Source: Apostichopus japonicus
Taxonomy: Eukaryota; Echinodermata; Holothuroidea; Aspidochirotida; Stichopodidae
Reading direction: 5' to 3'
Length of the DNA stretch: 64,000 nt
NCBI RefSeq assembly: GCF_037975245.1
Contig: NC_092569.1
Span: forward strand, 15,559,501 to 15,623,500
Made by a program: the position numbers and the translations under genes. Shown piece by piece: positions 48,608 to 60,200 of this stretch. The first letter of the stretch is position 1; the number at the start of each line of letters is the position of its first letter. The notes beneath the pieces are model-generated. The model worked only from the letters and a program-made list of their open reading frames with translations. It did not search any database and was not told the DNA's origin.

Positions 48608-51328
48608 GTATCATTTTTCTGTCTTCCGAGCGTTCACCATTTTCCCTCTTATGAGGACATAGCCATCCAACGTAATTTGTCGATGTGTGGACAAAGGATA
48701 AGACACAGACTGAAGAAAAGAACGTTTGATTTCTGTCTACAAAGACTCCTGTCATTGCAAATATATTGCATGTTTCCACTCTACAGCGTCTACATTCACT
48801 GAAAAGTGGAAAGAAGTTTGGTATTTAACAAAAATACTTCAATTTCACCAGCGTCGGGGTTTGGATTTCTTGAGCAACGGCACAGCATTCCTCGATTCTG
48901 TAGTATCAGTAGCAAAGAAGCGTGGAAATTTAAAGATTGGGTCAGTTTTACCACAAACTGGTCTGTTAACCGTCAAGTAAAATATCTGTAAACAATTTAA
49001 GACAATATGCCGATGTAATAGATATGATGGATTCATTTAACAGTTATTGTCATTGTCACACATTGAATATACAGTTTTTGCATACCTATTGAACAACTCT
49101 GAGAATTAAGTCTGTTCTTAGAACGGAACGGCACAGATTCCCCAACATACAGGAGGAAAAAAAAAGGAAGACTGGGATAATTACTAGGGATGCCAAGTTT
49201 TCCTCTCTGATACATGTGAGTAAATTTGTGTTTAATTAGTTTACTTCATGAAACCGATAGCATTGAACTCGGGCTTAAAGTGATCGCTGTACCAATTATT
49301 GATAGTTGTGGTTTGTGCCACAAACTGGACTACCAATGAAGAAAATTCAAGTTGGTATCTCTGAACAGCAATTCAGTTAAACTGAACAGTTGTTCTAATG
49401 ATGTGTTAGCAGTTTATAAAATCTAAGGTTATTTGTCATGCCAAAATACAGTAAACTACTTTATTCAACTGATATCAGAAAGTTGCCATTTAACATTTTG
49501 AATGTTCCTGTGTCAAGTCTTATTTGTCTGATTGAAACTAAACATCTTTACATGCAAAGACATTGGAAAGTTTGAATAGTAGGAGGAGGTGGGAGGCAGA
49601 GGCAAGTGGGGGGGGGGGCAGAAGGGATGGCAGGGAGAAGTTTTTGCTGACCTGCTGAAGAATTCTGTTTTTCCTCTCCCGCTTCTCTTACAAGGGATGC
49701 ACTGCATGTTATTGCTTCATCATCCAACTGAATCCTTTGAATTTAGCAAAATGACCAAGTTGTAGTGACATACACATACACTTACAAACACACACATATA
49801 CATACGTATACCATCCATATACATAGATATACATACAAATACATACATACATATACCATACATATACATACATAAACATACATATAATAATAATAACAAA
49901 ACCACTTGGAGAATACAAGGAAAAACTCATTGGATACCTCACATGAAATAACATTGCTAGAAATGTGAAACGATTAGGTAACCAACGAAAAAGAAGCTAC
50001 TAGTGAAGGCCCTGCCAAACTTTTTAGAAGCTTCCATTGCCTGATCATAACATCATTTGTAATTGTAATGTTAGGATTGAAATGCAATCATGTTTCTTCA
50101 AATAAAATGTCAATAGACATTTCATCCCTTCCAAACATCTTCATGTTCATCTTTGTGTTTTTTTTAGTTTTTGTTTTAATTGCAACAAATGCTTTCAGTT
50201 GTGATTTCTGAGTAGAAAATAGTCTTTTGAAGAGTTACAAATATCTTTAGCTGTATTGACACGTTTGTTGGAAACCATTACAACCAGCACAATATTATGT
50301 AAGTCCAATACAGTAAAATAAAATTGTATTCAAAGTGTGATTTAGGTAAAATTTCCATAGAAGAAAATATTCTGCCCTTATTAGCAAAATTGTTCAGATA
50401 TGGTTCACCAGCTCGTTGAGTATGACAGGTTTGGCGTGTAGAAATGGTTTGGGCGGGGTGGGGAGGGGGAGAGGGAGATGGGAAATGGGTTCCTTGAAGG
50501 AGTTAATGTTGGGGCAAGGGAGCTTTGCATTGTAGAATTTACCAAAAGTTTCTTTTAGATTTCTGTAAATTTGGCTGAATTTGAGGGCAGTTTTTGAAAG
50601 ATTGATGATGTTAGCTGTACAACGGTACATTAGCAAACCTTTCATGTATTTCTGGTATGCAGATTTTGGCTCTTCATTATAATGAAATGCTATTGCACAT
50701 GAAATACTTATACGACTAAAATGTCACCGTCATAAAATTCGGTTGCAAACGACCTTTTCAATTAGTAATCGAGAAAGTGATTCTCTAAGATTGAAGACAT
50801 TTACTTTTACTCTGTTTTTGAAGCTTTAAATGTCAGGTGACACTTTTTTTGTGTGTACTTTGACAATGTTGTCATAGGTACAATGTGATGGCAGCTCCCT
50901 GGTTCAATGAGGTGTAATTGTAAGGTTACAAATAAAGGCACAAAGAGAAACCATCAATTGTACTCTGCTGTTTGTTTTCTGTAATAACATCAATAATAAT
51001 AACATCAAGTGCTGTGACATGCACATGATTTTTAAAGACTGAGTTAGGTAGAAGAACCGACCTTTATGGACTTTATAATGAAGGGTGTGACAGTGGGGTC
51101 ATCGGGTACGAACCCTCATACAATAGCATGGGTATATCGGTTGCTATGCGACGACAAGGTGCTGGAGGGTTTTTATCGTCTGCCTGGGCCTGTCGTCAGT
51201 AAGGGAAAAGGAAATATCAGATAAATAAAGAAAAACTCATTTTTATGATGTATTGAAGGAAATTGAAGACTGATAAGGGACTACCTTCATGATCTGGATT
51301 GCCAAATTGTAAAATCTGAAAAATTCCA
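48608..51328. other. RPA2 3' flank
   Basis: No further gene is seen. A CATA-rich simple repeat lies at about 49768-49884 and G runs occur near 49609 and 50459. Possible AATAAA signals at 50101 and 50931 would imply a long 3' untranslated region. Which one is used is unknown. Confidence 0.4.
49768..49884. repeat. Imperfect (CATA)n simple repeat
   Basis: ACATACAT/ATAC variants over about 115 bases. Confidence 0.8.
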
Positions 51329-51382
51329 CCCTAACCCTAACCCTAACCCTAACCCTAACCCTAACCCTAACCCTAACCCTAA
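51329..51382. repeat. Interstitial telomeric repeat (CCCTAA)9
   Basis: Nine uninterrupted CCCTAA units (TTAGGG on the minus strand), inside unremarkable DNA with host genes on both sides, so this is not a chromosome end. Confidence 0.97.
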
Positions 51383-51856
51383 GAAAATCATTTGCCGTGT
51401 AATTATTGGGGGAATTCGTTACAATAATAATGATCATAATAATATAAGTTTAACCATTGATAAACGCATTGCAATTTATTATTCTTTCAGTAGGTGCCTG
51501 AAAAATTCTCAGCGTATTGCCCGAATTTTCACAAAATATTTGAAATGGGGGGGGGGGGCGATGCACCCCCAGCCTCCTACGCCTATGCACATACTCCGTG
51601 CCCAAAAGTCAAGATCAACAACAAGATCAAGGAAGCTTTATATCAGCTATCTGAACCCTTACATTCAGTTCATGTATGAATTACATCCTAAAAACTGATA
51701 ACTAGTTTAATATGTTTCTTGATTGTTCGAATTTGTTAAAAAAGAAGATGGATGTACTACTACTAGCCGAAGCCAGTTGTCTGATTTAATATTTTATGTT
51801 TTGAATAATTTGGAATTAGCAAATAATTCATGTGTAATCCTTATATTACGCGGTAT

Positions 51857-52977
51857 CAAGGGCGGCGGAACCGGGGGGGGGGGGCACAGGGGTACGTTCC
51901 CCCCACTTTTCCTCAGGTTAAATATGTGCCCTTTTTCTACATAAAAAATTGTACTCTTGATCACCTTATTAGGTCAGCGATATTTCAGTAAGAGATCTAG
52001 TCCTAATTTAGAAGTATTAATGAATTTCTGTCGGTCAAACTCAAATGTTTACTACCACAAGGCTTCTAACATTCTGGTGAGTGCCATTATGCATATTCAA
52101 TTTGTCAAAAAAATTCTAATACATTTCCAAAAAGGAATTACTATATTACATTGTGACTTTGTAATAAGTAGAAGCCATATATTGCCTACTATGAATAATG
52201 AGTATAGTTTTAATATCCCATAACCTACCCCATCCTTTCGCATTTTAAAATACTTCATTTGCTTTCATGCATGTTTCGATCGCGTGTGCAGGGACTTCGA
52301 CTTTATAATGATTTCACCTCATTTTGTCTCGAAAGAAAACTTGTTCCTTGTTTCTAAATTTGCACATTGGATATTGCAGTGCTAGTATGCCTTTTTTCCT
52401 TGAGGTGGTGGGGGGGGGGCAGTGGCGGAGCGTCCATACAGTCAGAGGGGCGGATGCCCAACCCCCTCGACGGACTCAAATGGACTGTTGGCGCCCTTTT
52501 CAGCTTTTTACCACTTTTTACTTATTCGCGATTATTGACTTTTTTATTGCGCTCTCAAATACCTATTGACATTTGTCACATTTTGTTGGTGTAATTTTCT
52601 GACAAAAAACGATGACATCTATTTATTCTTCGTTCATCTGCAAATTAGCAAGGCCCGGAAAGGGTCATTTCCGGCGATCTAGGGAGTATCTTTACTCAAA
52701 AACCATGTACGCTCCGTGCCAACCTGTGGTGGCGCTCCGCTCAGATAGTGTCGAAAGATCCCCTACAGACCATTCTCGCCCCCCTGACCAATACCCCTAG
52801 CTCCGCCACTTGGGGGGGGGGCGTTGATGGAGTTATGTGTATACGCAAATAAGATAATACAATAAGAGTTATAAAGGGTACTAAATATCAGGTTGCATCA
52901 GTCCAATCGAATTTCTGCAAAGTGCCCTTCGACGTCGGTGCCCCCCCCCCAGATTAAAAGTGCTTCCGCCGCCCTTG
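51857..52977. mobile_element. hAT-type MITE with a nested MITE
   Basis: The terminal inverted repeats are CAAGGGCGGCGGAA and TTCCGCCGCCCTTG. The flanking 8-bp duplication CGCGGTAT at 51849-51856 and 52978-52985 is exact. The element is 1121 bp including the 392-bp insertion at 52420-52811. No transposase frame is seen. Confidence 0.9.
52420..52811. mobile_element. hAT-type MITE, copy B (nested)
   Basis: It starts CAGTGGCGGAGC and ends GCTCCGCCACTT, with one terminal mismatch. It is flanked by G runs that fit an 8-bp GGGGGGGG duplication. It is colinear with copy A at 38800-39176, including GTCATTTCCGGCGATCTAGG and ACCAATACCCCTAGC. It lies inside the element at 51857-52977. Confidence 0.9.
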
Positions 52978-53083
52978 CGCGGTATGCAATCCAGGGTGGC
53001 CTCTAACTTACTTCTCTATCCCCCCCCCTCCCCCTTAGACAAAAATGGTTATATAGGTATCGTAAACTAATGACGAGATAAAT

Positions 53084-53146
53084 AGTTTAGTTGGAAGGGT
53101 TTGTAATCCTAAGGTCACTGGTTCGACTCCCGTTATGATAAGAAAG
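53084..53146 (+). repeat. tRNA-like sequence, probable SINE head or tRNA pseudogene
   Basis: A-box-like TAGTTTAGTTGG and a good B box GGTTCGACTCC are spaced as in a tRNA. The segment GGGTTTGTAATCC recalls a tRNA-Thr (UGU) anticodon arm. The acceptor stem pairs poorly, so a working tRNA is unlikely. Confidence 0.4.
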
Positions 53147-53891
53147 ATAATTTGTGTTCATTTCAAATTTGTTTATAATTCCCATTTCAGTTTACTTTTG
53201 TTTTACTTAAAATTATATAATTTTGAATTTTTGCAAACCTTTCAATGTAGTGATTTACCATTCAAATTCAATGGTCTGTTTATAAAGTACAAGCACGTCG
53301 AGCAAGATACGTGACACAAACACAAACACAAATCATCATTTTCGTTTCCCCTGTTTTTTGTTTGATTCAGTTACGTACCTTGTTCAGATGCCAAGAAAAT
53401 AGGGAAGTTAAATACGTCAAAACCTAGAAAGCCATTATATAAGTGAAAGCCGTGCATTGAAGCATTTGAAACTATACGTTATGTATTTAAATGCAAAATG
53501 TAAGTCGAGATTCGAGAGAAAAACAAAACTGTTGGCAAATTGCTTATCTCATGCAAACAAACCTTGTGTACTGGGCAGGTAAAATATGAAGTTAGTTTCA
53601 ATCCTAACTGCATGTCTGTTATTCAGAGATAAAAGGAAATGAAATTCAAACTAGTCAAGTGCTAAGAAATGTTTTTTTTTTTTAAACAAAATCTTGAAAC
53701 TTTACTTTGCAAGAATTTCATGTTAGAAAATTAATTAAACTAAAAGAGTGATGAACTTCAGATTTACATCTTTGTGACCTTACGTTGTTTTGAAGCAATC
53801 TGGACGATATACTTCAGCCACTATACTTATCAAACGTCTTAAAAAAATAAGATACAACAGAGTAAGTGTTTCAAATCATTATATTGTCACA

Positions 53892-53897
53892 TTTATT
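53892..53897 (-). terminator. Possible poly(A) signal of the fibrinogen-related gene
   Basis: AATAAA on the minus strand, about 350 bases past the stop codon. Other signals are not excluded. Confidence 0.4.
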
Positions 53898-54245
53898 CAT
53901 ATAGTACATATCAATGTTTAACACTTAAGGTACTTTTCTATACTCGGCAAATACTTACAATGCCAGAAACCGGTAGGCTATGCCAAACATGTGCTATTAC
54001 TATAGTATTATATATAAATATTACAATGGACCTCAATGAAAGCTTTCCCAGTAAATGATAGGTACAAACCATTTTCATTTGGTATCAAATTATCTTGAGA
54101 CAAGCAACAAAACCTAACAATGTTGCTGATGTGCGAGTTACTGGTATCGTAAGTTGCCTCATTAATATGTTACAACTTAATGAGACCGTTTCTCAGTAGC
54201 GTGAAATAGCTTTGCGAGTCCCTTTGCTTCGTTATCTTAACAACA

Positions 54246-57200
54246 TCAGGAGCGAGGCCGTATTTTCATTTCTGTGGACTGAATGTTGTAATTACCGCCA
54301 GGGAAATTATACCATTCGATGGTATCACTGACACCGCTGTATGGCGCGTTGAGATCACTATATTCACAATAACCGTACCACCATGCGCTCCGATAATTAG
54401 TTCCATAATTCGCACAGTTGTAACTACCATAAGCATCGTTGTCACGGTCACGTGTAGTGAATTCACGATTGTTGTGATAGTTCATTGCATCGTATCCTAG
54501 GGAAGGAAGAGAAAGATAGTTGAGATTACTTACTTAGAACTGTGCGTTGTTCACTGCCTTTGCCAAAATATTGAAGAGTGGATCGGACTAGCCGTGAAAC
54601 CACGTGTTATCATTATGATATATTAAGTCTCTAATATACATTTTCATATATAGATAATACTTATCATCACACGATGGTAGAAAATAAATTGTTGTCTTTT
54701 AAATTTCAGCAATTTCTGTGTATTTCTTGTTTGATTACATTCTCTCATTGGGAATAGGAGGAAGTAGCACTTAAAAGTCCCCAGCGCGTTTATTTACATT
54801 AACCCTACCTACCCTATGGACGTAAACCTTCCCTTTACGCTACCGTACTTAAACCTAGATTATTCTTTCCCGTTCTATCAACATTTTACTTTTTACCAAG
54901 CTTTTGGCGAAGAAAACCTTATGATATGTTGCTAAAAGTATAGCGACAATACTATAAGGTACAAACAGGAATTCTGTAATTTGTAAATTAGTTGTGTATT
55001 CTTCGATATTGATGTTCTTTGCTCCATTGAAGTAAAAACCCTACGAAGCCGGTAGAATTTGACAACCATTAAAAGTGTAATTATGTTGCATTTCCTGTTT
55101 TATTTTGTATTCTAAAACTCAATTTCGTTATCAGCAATGTTAATGCGACTTTTATCATAAACTAGTAACCTCTCACGACCCCTTCCATCCATAAACCCAT
55201 GTCTAAAGTGTAGTCGCTTGTATACGTTGTATATGAGGCAGACATTGCTTTGTTGCCTCTGTTCATAGTCTGGGGATTTACCCTGTAATATTTGAAGTTA
55301 TATGACCTTCAATTTGTCAGTAGTTATCATAAATATTTATCTCTGTATTCGCAAAACAATTATTGATAATCTTGCATGTGGAGTTGAACATAATAATGAA
55401 TGTCTCTACAACTTAGAGAAAACATTATTATGCCATATTTACTTCTCAGTACCACGCAATACCACCTGATTAAAAATGAGATATAATATTGATTTTGAAG
55501 CAAGATAGAAATTATATGATTTATCACGAATACAATGCAGTCTAGTAGTGAATTGTAGGTTGTTGCGACCAACACACCTACGATTACAAAAAGGCTCCGA
55601 GAGTCGTATCTCTTCATGTGTATTGATGTATTGGAAAATACACCTTACTGGGTTTATCTCTCTCAGAAAGCTTGGACGTGTTACATTTCATAAAGAACTA
55701 TTTCGATTATAAAAATCACCCCTTGTCAAGTAACTGTGAGTAAAAAGGGTCCTTTTGTTATTTAACAAGTACCATTTGCTGCAAAGATCAGAAAGTAAAA
55801 TATGCCTTTGTCGACAACAATTTTGAAAAGATTGTATCTGGTGGTACAGAATGCATATATCATCCATGGGAATATTTTGAGGTAATGTGGTGGTCTGACA
55901 CTCAAACCAAGTGACATGTCCAACGCTCTCTATTGGGCTTGTTCGCACAGTTAACAATAATTACAATTGTATAGGATATTGTTCCACATGTAACCATAAC
56001 TTCCTTTTGGCGGACTGTTTTTTATGTCGTAAATTGTCATCAGACCGGCTTCAAGTAGACACATATTGCGTGTCTTAGGATCTGGTTTGGAAGTAGAAGA
56101 ATCACTCACCTACTGTACTTGAAGAATCGTAACCACTAACACTGAGTCTGAAATTAGTATCCACATCGCCCACGCTGAAGGAGCTATACTTAGCATAGTA
56201 ATGTTGCCCAGATTTTGATTCGAGTTCAATCCTTAGCTCATATTCGCCTTGGCTCGTCAATGCTGCAAGTTTATCGTTGCCAAGCCAGAAATTGCCGTCG
56301 ACAAGTCCGAAACCCTCTCTGTATTCATCCCAAACTCTAAAAAAACTCAAACTACTGTCAACACGTCGCTGGAAAACCTGTAAATATAGGTATATAAACA
56401 AGAAAGGAGACTCAGTAATCAACGAATTAGACTACATTTCAGGATGCTTGTATTTGTCCACGTTGTGATATCCTCGTTCAGTTTACATAATTTTCTTGTC
56501 CTCATTGTCACTAACAACCCATGGATCTGAAAAAGGAGTCTCATCTTGGATAATACTTCTATTTTAAGAACACTTAGACCAATGTTCAGCAGCAAAAATA
56601 AACATACTGTAGACAGATTTTTTCTTGTCATACAGATTTCCATCAACCAATCTGTAAACTGTTTCAAATTGGCATACTTGTTTAAGATGTATTTTATATA
56701 TAGTTAAAAGTTTATAGTAACAAAATAAACGTAACTATGATTAATAACAAAAAAACAATCATAATAATAATGTCATTAGTGACAAAACAGGTTTTTCTTT
56801 TGTCAATCTTTGAATATGAAATTAATAAAGATACATACCAACCAACCACCTCCATCTGAGTCATCGCACACGACCTCGAATGGCACTTTTGTCCACCCAG
56901 CTGGTTGTATATTTTGGATACTATCCGATGTTGCTCCTCTGAATCTACCACAGTCGACGGAAGTGGATTGAGTACACTCGACTCCATCGCCCGTGTACCC
57001 TGTGTTACAGTAGCACTGTAATATGCCTTGTCGTTCCTCACAGTTACCATTAGGACTGCACTGGTATGTATCGTCACAGCTTAGCAGACCGCTGTTGCAA
57101 GAACATCGCTTAGTACAAGAAGGGTTCACGTATACATCACCTTCCTGTGACGAAAGAAACGACCGTTAAAGAACTTGGTATTAAGATATTATATGTGATT

Positions 57201-60200
57201 ATGACATTTGATATCTGCATGCAGTGTTAATCGAAACGAGTAATCGCTCGCGTTTCTAAAGTTCGAGAGTTAAAACTCAAAAAGCTACATACAGTGAATC
57301 GTTGAACCCAGTCGCCATGTCGCCGTTCAAAATCAGAAAAGAAAAGGTCATGATGAATTTATCTGTCTCACACAGAATAGTGAGACCACCTCCTGAACAA
57401 CTAATGCTAAGAAGCGACTCTTACCGCAAGGACCATCCCTTGACCACCATCTGCTTCCTGTATATAACAGCTACAGTTATATCTAGGTATACATTCATCA
57501 TCGTCGTCCATCAAGAACCCATCGGGACAAACGCATGTGGGTGTATCACTGCATGATTCTGTGCAGCTAGGGTCAGCACAAGAACCTTCACATTTACAAT
57601 CGTTGAAAATCTTGTTGGTAGGACACCACTGAAAGTATGTATCTAGAAGAGGAATACCAAAAAAAGTTGTGGAGTATTAGCTCATTGGTTAACGATTTAA
57701 AAATTTCAAGTCCAGCCGCCTTATCACCAAGACTTGTATAGTGTTACCTACGAAATTCTTGCTAATGAAAAATCTAAAGCTGTTTCTACTTGGTTATTTC
57801 AACTTCATTGTGCCTTAATTGTCTTTACATATGTAAATTCAATGTTTCAAAAGAAAGAAAAGAAGTGTAAAAACAACAAGAAGTACGACAAGCTTATCCC
57901 TCCCCGAAAGTCGTGTCGTAGTCTTCGGTAAATGGCACATGATGGTCGCTCAGGTTAAACCTGATCGCCGGAAATTACTCCTTGAAACTATAAACAAACT
58001 TGGGTATAGAATGAACTAACATTCACTAACAGCACTGTCAGGTAACGCGTCAGAAATTCAACAATGTAGCATGCAGGCATAGTTTACTACCTACCTGCTT
58101 CTCCGGTATATCGTCCAGTACTGATCAACTTGTAATGACTGAAGCGGTCACTGATTCGAAAGGTTTCATACGTCACGAAGAATGACAAACCGGACTCTGT
58201 AGTCAGGTCCATACGAAGTTGATATTTCTTCTGGTTGGTGATGTACGATATCTTCTCATTGCCGAGCCAAAACTCTTGAGAGAGAAAACCAAACCCATTC
58301 TCATATTCTTCCCACGAACGATTAAAGTTGATTGATGCGTCGTGCCTCCGCTGTATGACCTGTTGAAATAATATGAAAATCATAAGCTTATTTCTTCAGT
58401 GATTAATTAACAAAGTGTTATCATTTTCCACTGCTGCTATAAAACCACAAGACAACCAATTATCATTTGGACATGAAATAGTTTTGTAACATGGCAAAGA
58501 CACTGTTTGTAAACCTACGTACCGTCCATCCACCATCACCGAGACTGTTGTTACAATATACTTCGAAAGGTTCAATATAGCCGTCTGGTTTGATGACGTA
58601 AACACCATCGATACTAGAAGATGAACATTGGTTTAGTACTTCAAGGCAGTCTCTTGGATACTCAGCACGTTGATAGAAGAAGAAAGATGACGCTGAAAGT
58701 AGACATTGTTAATAAATCAGAAAAATCATATGAATATATCAAACTTTTTACCGACTAGTTACCAAACTCCGTATAAAATGTGCAAGATGAACGTAAGTAA
58801 TTGCTTTGTTTGCACAACTTTTCTGTTTTACAAAGTATCGCATATCTGAAAGTGCGTGAGAACCTATACATATCAGATATTATAAATCAAGACATAAAGG
58901 TTAACAATTCAAAATTTATTAACACGTTGCCATCATGCATTTCCTATATCAACTCTGACATACGAACTGGATGTACATATTTTGAAAATTTGCTTTCTCG
59001 TTTGTAGCGCCTGTATGTTCTGCCATCTAAGTTGTTTTGGTTATTCTATGATGTTACATATTTCTTCCAAACAAAAGGTTTATTGTGTAAAAAAGTTGTT
59101 ACTATGTAGTGACGAACAAATCTCAAAAGTAAAACCGACACGAATCGAGAAAAGAGTGGGAACAAATCGTCGCAATATCACCGGCCTATATTTTTACACA
59201 AATAAAGATTATTTCAACGAGTATTAAATGACATTAGATTTCGACGTCCAGATAAATCATAAACTGGTAGTTGCCCAGTTAGAAGACCAAATAGAAATTC
59301 ATAGAAAGCTCGAGTAACCATATACATAATGGATGTTAATAATGTTGACTAGTCAAGATAATAAACTATTTTGTTACTGATAATAAAGATGGAGCACAAT
59401 CGACAATGTTTAACAATATCAGCTCAAAAGCCGCTTTTATATAAAATATCAGAAAACTTACCGGAACTTTCATCACGAACGTCACTTTGAAGGTGAGGCT
59501 AAAACATAAAACACAAATATCTTGTTTTAATTGTTTAACGAAACCATTATAAAACATACACTAATGACCAAACCCTTGGTAATTATATAGTCTGTATTAA
59601 AAATAATGGCGTTACAGGTTTATGTTCAGCCTAAGTTTTGGGTTGTTTGGTTGAGGTTTCGTGAGGCTTCGTGTTGTTTATACTTTCAACTAAACTTTGG
59701 TGGTTTCCTCTCTTCCTCCTTGAAATAATAAAATTTACTTCTTTCATTTGAGTAATAAAAATTCTCACATAACCCGATACGGAAAACTAAAAAATTAATA
59801 TATCAAATTAGTGTGATATAAACAAAGCAGCATTTGTTTTTAAAACAAAGAATTTGTTTTCTCCTTATTTCAGAACGGGAAGGAGTGGAATGATCACGAG
59901 TAAATCTGAAACTGTCAACAGTTCTGATTCATAAAAAAAAAATCAATGATGATTGTTATTCATAACTTGAAGTGAAGTAGTATACCGGTAACGTCAAACT
60001 GTCTTTATCTTAGACAGTTAACTATAAACATTAACTGTACAGACAAGTTGAACCAAAGTTCTCTTAGGCTTTTCAAATTTTAATATTGTAAATCTAATAC
60101 TTATGTATGAATTGAACATTTCATCACAGACTGGACCTTCACATACAACAATTTATTATAATCTCTTGTTGCAACACCTTTCAATTGATGAAATCATCAA

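Noticed and set aside
54266-54466. Second minus-strand frame over the last fibrinogen exon
   Set aside because: It is a shadow of the real frame, which encodes the conserved DRDND and WWYGYC segments.
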